Position numbers and translations under genes: made by a program
Source: Bacteroidia bacterium
GTDB taxonomy: Bacteria > Bacteroidota > Bacteroidia > Flavobacteriales > NORP286
Direction: 5' to 3'
Length of the DNA: 5,536 bases
Assembly (NCBI GenBank): GCA_016763665.1
Contig: JAESTI010000308.1
Span: forward strand, 1 to 5,536
Part shown: in pieces, positions 1-5,536 of the stretch
Layout of the letters: every line of letters starts with the position of its first letter
Position numbering within the stretch: the first letter of the stretch is position 1
The notes under the pieces: generated by a model
The model's input: the letters and a program-made list of their open reading frames with translations, nothing else
Database searches by the model: none
What the model was told of the DNA's origin: nothing

Positions 1-22
1 AATAACCCACATGTTGCAGGAG

Positions 23-42
23 ATTCCCGTTTTCACGGGAAT
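23..42. repeat. dRS3-like 20 bp inverted repeat (ATTCCC-N8-GGGAAT)
   Basis: The sequence ATTCCCGTTTTCACGGGAAT forms a perfect 8 bp stem (23-30 with 35-42) and a 4-base loop. It fits the ATTCCC-N8-GGGAAT pattern first named dRS3 in Neisseria, and similar GGGAATGACG-flanked hairpins are scattered in many other genomes. It begins 10 bases after the stop codon of the ligase-like gene. It could end or stabilise that transcript, but no T-run follows on the minus strand, so it is not a classical intrinsic terminator. Confidence 0.65.
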
Positions 43-52
43 GACGCTTTGA

Positions 53-1624
53 TCAAATGTCATTGTTTATATTAGATTTTCCGAATAAAAATAACGAATT
101 GAAGTAAGCAAAAAACATTACTCCTGCCTGAACTTCTAATCCATCTTCTGGAATCATGGAAAGAATTGCAATAATAAAAAATACCAGGTATAATCGCTGA
201 CGTGTATTTGGTTCTGTGAAAAACGGATAGATCAACGAAAGTAAAAAAATGAAGAGTCCTAATACACCCAATGCAACTGTAGTTGTTAAAAACTGGTTAT
301 GCGATTTATACCACCATTTCTCATTTAACATCGAATTTGTGGTTCTATAATACTCTTTAAAGCTATCTTTAGTATCTCCGGTACCAACACCAAACCAAGT
401 ATTTGATTTAATTAATCCAATAGCTGCTTTCCAAAACTCAATTCTTTGAGGTACTGATTGGCCTTCAGGATTAGCTCCAGAAAGATATCCATGAATTGAC
501 CACACTGTTTGGTCAAGTCGATATTTCAAACTGTTGGAATCTAAATATTTATAATTGGTTACACCACTTTCAATATTATGAATATCTACATCCGTCAGTT
601 GAGATATTCCGTAAGCATCTTTGTTTATTCCTTTTGAAGTCAAATATCGAACTAGTACGTATTTCAGTTTTCTCCCATTTTTAGTTTGCATTTCGAAACC
701 AATGTTGCTAACCGATTTCCATTCCTTTAGCAACTCTTTCCAGCAAATGTTGATCCACACTAAATTTCCATTTTCCTTTTGAATGTTTTCAAAATTGTGA
801 GTATATAAATTTCCATTAGCAGTTTTCTCCGGGAGCTCGCTTAACGATACATTTTCATTTTTATAATTTGATCTGTAAAAATTGTTTAGGCCAAGTGCGC
901 TTATTAAAATAGTAATTAAGCCAACCAAAATTGTTATTCTCAACCCTTTTGTTTGATATAAAAAACGAAAAATCAACATAACTAAAGCAACAAAAAAACA
1001 AACGATCCCAGTAAACGAGCCAAGTAAAAACAAGAATGCTGTTAGCCACAATATTAATATTAGCGATATTAATATTCTTAATTTTGTTAGAGATCGTTCG
1101 ATACAAAAAATTGCTAAAATAAATATAGACAATGTCACCATTAAACTAAATCGAATGTTAGATATGAAAATGGATATTCCACGAATGTTATTTGCCACAT
1201 CATCAAATGCACCTAAGTAAATCCCCAAACTTAAAAAGGAACTAATTAGTACTGCACCAATAAAAACCAACAACAGCCTATTGAAATTTTTACTATTTAA
1301 CGGTGTAGATGTTGCTATTACCAAGGGGCAAAAAAGCAACGGTAATTTTAATACTAAATTATTAAAACCATATTGAAGATTTTCGGAATAAAACAGCCCT
1401 AAAGCATACGCAAAGAATACCGCAGTTAACAGCAATGCACTTTTGTTAATAAAGTACCTCCGAAACTTCTCTTTTAAATTACCCTCAAGTACCCAGTTTG
1501 CTGAAATAATGATGATCCCCAAACTCATCAGGAATCGAGACAAAGGCATGCCAATGGCTACTAACGCCAGGCCAAATAAGTAGAGATTAGGATGGTTAAG
1601 GTGTTTATGGTTGAAGACTGTCAC
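53..1624 (-). CDS. O-antigen ligase/polymerase family (Wzy_C) membrane protein
   Basis: This 523-residue polytopic inner-membrane protein probably joins or polymerises lipid-linked surface glycans on the periplasmic side. About ten hydrophobic segments are visible: eight or so between residues 14 and 247, then three between about 442 and 514. Between them lies a long hydrophilic periplasmic stretch (about 250-440). The Wzy_C signature follows: Arg394 in RIEFWKA, FGVGTGD at 411-417, and His442 in SHNQFL. His442 fits the ligase pattern H[NSQ]-x9-GxxG exactly, with Gly453 and Gly456. In WaaL enzymes an Arg and a His of these types are needed for activity. The start is GTG at 1622-1624, because an in-frame TAA lies four codons upstream with no ATG between. 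The next candidate, Met26 (ATG at 1547-1549), would cut the first membrane segment. No Shine-Dalgarno is present. WaaL-type ligase, Wzy polymerase and protein O-glycosyltransferase share this fold and cannot be separated here. The family call is secure; the substrate is unknown. Confidence 0.88.
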   Translation of the reverse strand: MTVFNHKHLNHPNLYLFGLALVAIGMPLSRFLMSLGIIIISANWVLEGNLKEKFRRYFINKSALLLTAVFFAYALGLFYSENLQYGFNNLVLKLPLLFCPLVIATSTPLNSKNFNRLLLVFIGAVLISSFLSLGIYLGAFDDVANNIRGISIFISNIRFSLMVTLSIFILAIFCIERSLTKLRILISLILILWLTAFLFLLGSFTGIVCFFVALVMLIFRFLYQTKGLRITILVGLITILISALGLNNFYRSNYKNENVSLSELPEKTANGNLYTHNFENIQKENGNLVWINICWKELLKEWKSVSNIGFEMQTKNGRKLKYVLVRYLTSKGINKDAYGISQLTDVDIHNIESGVTNYKYLDSNSLKYRLDQTVWSIHGYLSGANPEGQSVPQRIEFWKAAIGLIKSNTWFGVGTGDTKDSFKEYYRTTNSMLNEKWWYKSHNQFLTTTVALGVLGLFIFLLSLIYPFFTEPNTRQRLYLVFFIIAILSMIPEDGLEVQAGVMFFAYFNSLFLFGKSNINNDI

Positions 1625-1769
1625 TGAATGGGATTAATATTGAGAATAGTACACTGATTTTTATGATGATTATGATTTACGCTGATGACCAATTATCTTA
1701 ACAAACTAGCTGATAGCTACGATGTGTACATGTCTTTTATTGTTTCCAAGTATTTTCTTACCTCCTTAT
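1625..1769. other. Upstream region of the ligase-like gene, no clear promoter
   Basis: This AT-rich stretch lies between repeat copy 1 and the GTG start of the ligase-like gene. No good TTTG/TAnnTTTG promoter pair is visible on the minus strand. It contains a TGAT-rich segment (about 1651-1686) whose ends, ACACTGAT (1651-1658) and ACGCTGAT (1679-1686), repeat each other. It also holds an AAGGAGG sequence on the minus strand (1761-1767) that precedes only an 11-codon TTG-to-TAG frame (1717-1749). No gene can be supported here, and whether the ligase-like gene is co-transcribed with the sensor gene cannot be decided. Confidence 0.4.
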
Positions 1770-1836
1770 TTTACCCCTAAATCCCCTAAAGGGGACTTAC
1801 TTGAGCTATTCCCCTTTTAGGAGGGTAGTGGGTAAA
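1770..1836. repeat. Bacteroidota intergenic palindromic element, copy 1 (full form)
   Basis: This 67 bp imperfect palindrome starts TTTACCC and ends GGGTAAA. Its left arm (1770-1794) pairs with its right arm (1811-1836) at about 19 of 25 positions, around a 16-base loop. The left arm also holds a short hairpin of its own, CCCCTAAAGGGG at 1783-1794. It lies 20 bp beyond the stop of the propeller/phosphatase gene, so its transcript would end in a strong stem-loop. No T-run follows on either strand. A role in transcript 3'-end formation or mRNA protection is inference. Two related copies lie at 5292-5321 and 5410-5465. Confidence 0.75.
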
Positions 1837-1855
1837 CGATACAATAGAATTGTTA

Positions 1856-4800
1856 TTATACACGTAAACCAATAAGAGTCATGTCATCTGTTTGCTCCAA
1901 ATCTCCCTGCCAATCATCAAGTTCTTTATTTATGGCTGCGAGTTGATCTGCCATTGACAAACTATTTATGGAACAAATAAACTCTCTAAATCTTTTTGTA
2001 GAATATTTTTTCCATTTTGGACCGCCAAACTGGTCTGTAATTCCATCCGAAAATAAGTAAAAGGTATCATTGGGTTGAACTTTTATTTCATGATTGGTAA
2101 AATCTCTTTCAATAAATTCAATTCCTCCAATGCCAATACGGTTTGCCTTGACAACCTCCATTTCAACTGAGCCATTGGCACTCACCTTGAAGAGAGATCT
2201 ATGCGCTCCGGAAAATTGGACAGTATTTTTCTTAAGATCAAATTTACAAAGCGCCATGTCCATTCCATCTGAAGCCAATGCAGTTCCTCCCTTTTGGCGA
2301 AGGGCAAACTGGACTCCTGCATGCATATTATTCAATATCTCACCAGGATTATCTAAATTCTTTTCTATAATATTTTGATTCAAAAGATCATTTCCGATCA
2401 TAGACATAAATGCCCCAGGAACTCCATGGCCTGTACAATCTACAGAAGCAATATAAAGTTCATCTCCTTTTTGATGGAACCAGTAAAAATCACCGCTAAC
2501 CACATCTTTCGGCCTGTACAACACAAATGACTCTTTAAAATTCTTATCCAACATATTTAATGGTGGGAGAATCGCTTTTTGAATATTTTGAGCATAGTTG
2601 ATGCTGTCTGTAATGTGTGTATTCTGCTCCTGAATGATCTCTTTTGCCTTTTCGACTTCTTCTTTATCTTTGTTTACTGCTATATTCATTTGCCATAACT
2701 TCTTGTTTTTGACTTCTATCTCTTCTTTTTGCCTGGCAATTTCAACTGTTCTCAATTGAACCCGTTCCTCTAATATGGCTTTGGCTCTTCTAAAGTTATT
2801 TTCTCTAACCTTAACAAATAAATATAACCCACCACTACCTGTTACTATGCACAGCAAATAAAACCACCATGTTTGCCAAAATGCAGGAGTTATGGTAAAA
2901 CTGAAAGTAGTTGGTTCCTTATTCCAAACACCATCATTGTTACATGCTTTTACTTTAAAAGTATAACTGCTTGGCGATAAATTACCATAGGAAACAAAGC
3001 GATCTTTAGTTACCTCAGACCACGAATCTTCAAGACCTTCTAATATGTATTGATACCTAACTTTTTCGGGTAAAGTATGACTTATACCAACATAATTAAA
3101 CGAAATAGTGTTTAAGTAATACGGCAGACTTACGTTATTAACCAGATGAGTATCCTTGCGAGCTAATTTCATTCCGGTTATATGGGTTTGAGGTTCTAAC
3201 TCATTTTTTGGTTTTTTGTAACTTGGATTGTATTGAATCAAGCCATTGATGGTTCCAAACCACAAATTACCATTGCGGTCTTGGCACACAGCATTGGTGT
3301 TGGTCTCTATTTCTACAAATCCATCTAAATGAGTTAAATGTTTGAAATCTTTCTCACCTGTTTTGACATATTTACCATAATCAAATCTATCTATTCCAAT
3401 ATTAGTACCAATCCAAAGTATCCCTTCCTCCACTTCATCAAAGTGCATTAAATACAACCTATCTGAGCTTAAACCATCTTTAGTAGTAAGGTTTGTAAAT
3501 GATTTGTCTTTAGGGTTGAATATTGAGATACCGCCTCCTGTTCCAAACAACAAATTTCCTTGTTTATCAATTAAGATGTTTCTTACATCACCGTGAGCAA
3601 GTCCTGATTTTACAGTGAAGTTTTCAAAAGTATGACCATCGTATTTCGATATCCCGCCACCAGTGGCAAACCACATATTACCACTCTTATCTTCAACAAT
3701 TGAAAAAACCTGATTATTAATAAGTCCATTTTTTGTGTTGATATTTTGATAATCAAAGTTACCAGCTAATAAATTTTCTCGTTTAGTTTTGTAAGCTCCA
3801 TTACCAGCAGATGCCAACCACAGGTTGCCTTTACTATCTTCATACATGCTTCTAATTGTATAGTTATTAAGCTCTATTTTAGTAGAAATATTTCTAATTT
3901 GGGGCGATAAATCTATATTATTTATATTTACAATTGAAACACCATCCTGTGTTCCCACCCAAATATTACCAGCATCCCCTTCATTAATATGATGAACAAA
4001 CGTATTGCTAATCAATCCATCACTAGTCTGGAGATTAATAGCTCTATTGCCTGCGTTTAATATTTCATTTTTAGGAATAACTGAGAGGCCTTTTTTATTT
4101 GTACCAACCCATATATTCCCTTGAGAATCTTCAAATACCGACCAAATGAACATATCTTGTAATCCATCTTTATATGAGAACATTTTATATGTTAACGATA
4201 CCAATTTTGAAACGCCACCTCCATAAGACCCAAACCAATGATTCCCTTCATAGTCCTCAAGTAATCCTATCATGTTGTTACTATTCAGTCCATTCTCAAT
4301 ACTAAAATTTTCTACGCTATAATCTGTACTTAAACTGGTGAAACTAATTCTTGAAATCCCTCCTCCCCACTGTGTTGCCCAAATATTACCGTTTCTATCC
4401 AAATTAAGCCTTTGAATAATATTAGAAGATAACCCATTCTGAATAGTAATATTTGTTATCTCATTTGCATCTATACTTTTAGAACTGAATTTTATTATTC
4501 CTTTTCCATATGAGGAAACCCATATACTTTTTTCCTCATCTTCAATTATACTATTAAATGCATATTCCCCAAAATCGTTATTCAGATGGTATTGCTTGAT
4601 AGAAAAAGTACTTTTCCTCTTATTATTAAAGGAAATTTTAGTTAAGCTACCATTTTCATGACCCGCCCATAAATCTGCATTAGAGTCCTCAATTAAAGCA
4701 AGAACTGCTTTATGGCTAAGCCCATCATTAACCGTTATATTTGAAATCATAATCTTTTCATTTGAATCTCCAAGTTTAATATTTGATAACCCAGAGTATG

Positions 4801-5269
4801 TCCCACACCAAATGTTTTCATTATTATCTTGTATAATTGCACGTATAGAGTTCCCTACTAATCCATCTTTCACATAAATATTTATAAATTCAACTTTATT
4901 AATTGTATTTAGATTTTTTAAATTAAGTCTAGACAAGCCATTAGTTGTACCAATCCACAAATTGGCCCTGTTGTCCTCAAATATTACTAGAATATCATCA
5001 TTTGCCAGACCATCTTTGGTAGAATAATTGGTGAATTTTAATCCATCAAACTTAGAAATTCCCCTACCATTGGTTCCAAACCAAATGTATCCATAACTAT
5101 CCTGAAATATCGTTTGAATTTGATTTTGAGGCAATCCATGCTCGGTAGTGTAATTCCGGAAGCTATATATTTGGGCTAGTAATGTGGAGTTGATGAAAAG
5201 GCACAGAAAAACAAGCTTCCAAATTAAATGAAAACGAATGTTATCTTGCTTTCTAAGAAATGAGGTCAT
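1856..5269 (-). CDS. Propeller/Y_Y_Y sensor with SpoIIE-type PP2C phosphatase output
   Basis: This 1137-residue single-pass membrane sensor would dephosphorylate a Ser/Thr-phosphorylated regulator in response to an extracytoplasmic signal. In order it has: a signal peptide (about 1-32, hydrophobic core LVFLCLFINSTLL, likely cut after Ala32); 14 Reg_prop blades with the NxWxGT-type strand at residues 63, 105, 154, 201, 250, 297, 345, 387, 437, 484, 533, 574, 619 and 670; a Y_Y_Y domain (about 723-793); the PAFWQTWWFY motif leading into a membrane helix (about 797-820); a charged coiled coil (about 822-900) ending in NYAQNIQKAILPP; and a PP2C/SpoIIE domain (about 903-1137). PP2C motifs are intact: SGD (Asp927), DCTGHG (Asp944), DGMDMA, FSDGITD (Asp1075) and QTDDMT (Asp1129), supplying the expected metal-binding aspartates. 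There is no histidine kinase, receiver or AraC domain, unlike the hybrid sensors sharing this periplasmic half. The ATG start gives a proper signal peptide; no Shine-Dalgarno is seen. The ligand and partner are unknown. Confidence 0.95.
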   Translation of the reverse strand: MTSFLRKQDNIRFHLIWKLVFLCLFINSTLLAQIYSFRNYTTEHGLPQNQIQTIFQDSYGYIWFGTNGRGISKFDGLKFTNYSTKDGLANDDILVIFEDNRANLWIGTTNGLSRLNLKNLNTINKVEFINIYVKDGLVGNSIRAIIQDNNENIWCGTYSGLSNIKLGDSNEKIMISNITVNDGLSHKAVLALIEDSNADLWAGHENGSLTKISFNNKRKSTFSIKQYHLNNDFGEYAFNSIIEDEEKSIWVSSYGKGIIKFSSKSIDANEITNITIQNGLSSNIIQRLNLDRNGNIWATQWGGGISRISFTSLSTDYSVENFSIENGLNSNNMIGLLEDYEGNHWFGSYGGGVSKLVSLTYKMFSYKDGLQDMFIWSVFEDSQGNIWVGTNKKGLSVIPKNEILNAGNRAINLQTSDGLISNTFVHHINEGDAGNIWVGTQDGVSIVNINNIDLSPQIRNISTKIELNNYTIRSMYEDSKGNLWLASAGNGAYKTKRENLLAGNFDYQNINTKNGLINNQVFSIVEDKSGNMWFATGGGISKYDGHTFENFTVKSGLAHGDVRNILIDKQGNLLFGTGGGISIFNPKDKSFTNLTTKDGLSSDRLYLMHFDEVEEGILWIGTNIGIDRFDYGKYVKTGEKDFKHLTHLDGFVEIETNTNAVCQDRNGNLWFGTINGLIQYNPSYKKPKNELEPQTHITGMKLARKDTHLVNNVSLPYYLNTISFNYVGISHTLPEKVRYQYILEGLEDSWSEVTKDRFVSYGNLSPSSYTFKVKACNNDGVWNKEPTTFSFTITPAFWQTWWFYLLCIVTGSGGLYLFVKVRENNFRRAKAILEERVQLRTVEIARQKEEIEVKNKKLWQMNIAVNKDKEEVEKAKEIIQEQNTHITDSINYAQNIQKAILPPLNMLDKNFKESFVLYRPKDVVSGDFYWFHQKGDELYIASVDCTGHGVPGAFMSMIGNDLLNQNIIEKNLDNPGEILNNMHAGVQFALRQKGGTALASDGMDMALCKFDLKKNTVQFSGAHRSLFKVSANGSVEMEVVKANRIGIGGIEFIERDFTNHEIKVQPNDTFYLFSDGITDQFGGPKWKKYSTKRFREFICSINSLSMADQLAAINKELDDWQGDLEQTDDMTLIGLRV

Positions 5270-5291
5270 TTTAGATTACGCTAAAGAATAG

Positions 5292-5321
5292 TTTACCCCT
5301 AAATCCCCTATAGGGGACTTA
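5292..5321. repeat. Palindromic element, copy 2 (left half only)
   Basis: This matches the first 30 bases of copy 1 (1770-1799) at 29 of 30 positions, in the same orientation. The single change turns the inner hairpin into a perfect 14 bp palindrome, TCCCCTATAGGGGA (5304-5317). The right half seen in copy 1 is not recognisable here, so this is a truncated or decayed copy. It lies 22 bp upstream of the ATG of the propeller/phosphatase gene, inside its probable 5' untranslated region. Confidence 0.7.
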
Positions 5322-5342
5322 TACTATAGTTTCTCCCTAATC

Positions 5343-5373
5343 TAAAAGTAAGAAAAATAGCTGAGAAGTCAAA
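5343..5373 (-). promoter_or_regulatory. Possible Bacteroidota-type promoter for the sensor/phosphatase gene
   Basis: On the minus strand a TTTG (5370-5373) is followed after 19 bases by TACTTTTA (5343-5350). This fits the Bacteroides sigma-ABfr promoter pattern, TTTG at -33 and TAnnTTTG at -7, with one mismatch in the -7 box. Transcription from here would give a leader of roughly 65 bases that includes the palindrome of repeat copy 2. The motif is short and the region AT-rich, so a chance match is possible. Confidence 0.35.
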
Positions 5374-5409
5374 TTATGGGTTGTATTGGAAGAATTAATG
5401 ATGGGCTAA

Positions 5410-5465
5410 TTTACCCCTGAATCCCCTAAAGTGATTTCCTAGAAAGTGGCAGAGGGTGGATGTAA
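5410..5465. repeat. Palindromic element, copy 3 (diverged)
   Basis: The first 22 bases match copy 1 at 21 positions, in the same orientation. The rest (from 5432) differs and contains AAAGTG as a direct repeat (5428-5433 and 5443-5448). The outer ends TTAC (5411-5414) and GTAA (5462-5465) are still complementary. The right half overlaps the last codons and the stop of the transposase-like frame on the minus strand. The exact right boundary is uncertain. Confidence 0.55.
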
Positions 5466-5536
5466 TAGGCTATATATTAAGTTTTCAAATGTTTTCGAAT
5501 CGTTTCTGTGGTTGAATTTAAAAGTTAGTTCATCAA
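5439..5536 (-). CDS. Partial: C-terminal tail of a probable IS1595/ISXO2-like transposase
   Basis: A minus-strand reading frame enters from the right edge and is open for 31 codons before a TAG at 5439-5441. It begins DELTFKFNHRNDSKTFENLI and continues YSLLH. The D-E-x-x-F-x-F-N-x-R pattern followed by a Leu-rich helix is the usual end of ISXO2-like (IS1595 family) DDE transposases, which carry LDEFxFRFNRR-type tails. The last codons (HPPSATF) and the stop read into the right half of a palindromic repeat, so the natural C-terminus may have been altered. The call rests on a short motif recalled from the family. The catalytic domain is outside the window, so it cannot be told whether the gene is intact, and a chance open frame is possible. 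Confidence 0.45.
   Translation of the reverse strand, partial: DELTFKFNHRNDSKTFENLIYSLLHPPSATF

Noticed and set aside
496..684. Plus-strand open frame of 62 codons
   Set aside because: It is antisense to the periplasmic loop and Arg394 region of the ligase-like gene, with no start signals or recognisable domain.
861..1106. Minus-strand open frame of 81 codons
   Set aside because: It is an alternative frame within the membrane-segment region of the ligase-like gene; its composition reflects the overlapping hydrophobic codons.
1651..1686. TGAT-rich repeat as an operator or transferable repeat
   Set aside because: The two 8-base units match at 7 of 8 positions, but the segment is low-complexity, has no dyad symmetry and no second copy in the window.
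1770..1836. Bidirectional intrinsic terminator
   Set aside because: The stem-loop is convincing, but neither strand has the T-run an intrinsic terminator needs, so it is listed as a repeat with a possible 3'-end role.
2094..2378. Plus-strand open frame of 94 codons
   Set aside because: It lies wholly antisense to the conserved PP2C domain of the sensor gene, and its product resembles no known protein; it is a shadow of the coding strand.
1..5536. CRISPR array, tRNA or rRNA gene
   Set aside because: No regularly spaced repeats with unique spacers, no cloverleaf-like segment and no rRNA-like sequence were seen on either strand.

Overview
The window looks like a chromosomal segment from a member of the Bacteroidota. 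It is visibly AT-rich, and neither large gene has a Shine-Dalgarno sequence in front of its start. It encodes a two-component-regulator-propeller/Y_Y_Y sensor, a protein type abundant in this phylum, and carries intergenic palindromes of the CCCCTAAA...GGGG kind. Placement below phylum cannot be supported from the sequence.

Both complete genes are on the minus strand. Read in the direction of transcription (right to left), the window begins at the right edge with the last 31 codons of a reading frame that resembles the C-terminus of an IS1595/ISXO2-type transposase (5439-5536). An intergenic region of about 170 bp follows, holding two copies of a palindromic repeat and a possible promoter. 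Next is a large gene (5269-1856, 1137 aa) for a membrane-anchored sensor. It has a signal peptide, 14 propeller blades (two seven-bladed propellers expected), a Y_Y_Y domain, one membrane segment, a coiled coil and a cytoplasmic SpoIIE-type PP2C serine/threonine phosphatase. A 231 bp gap follows, with a third copy of the repeat in its fullest form. The last gene (1624-53, 523 aa) is an integral membrane protein of the O-antigen ligase/polymerase (Wzy_C) superfamily. Ten bases after its stop is a 20 bp ATTCCC-N8-GGGAAT hairpin.

The two genes have no obvious functional link. One would sense a periplasmic signal and reset a phosphorylated regulator, probably an anti-sigma-antagonist (STAS) type partner that is not in this window. 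The other would transfer or polymerise surface polysaccharide in the periplasm. A regulatory link is only possible, not shown.

I do not see a clearly new biological system. The points most worth a second look are the phosphatase output on a propeller sensor, the near-identical direct repeats bracketing that gene, the probable transposase tail whose stop codon lies inside a repeat copy, and the large periplasmic insert in the ligase-like protein.
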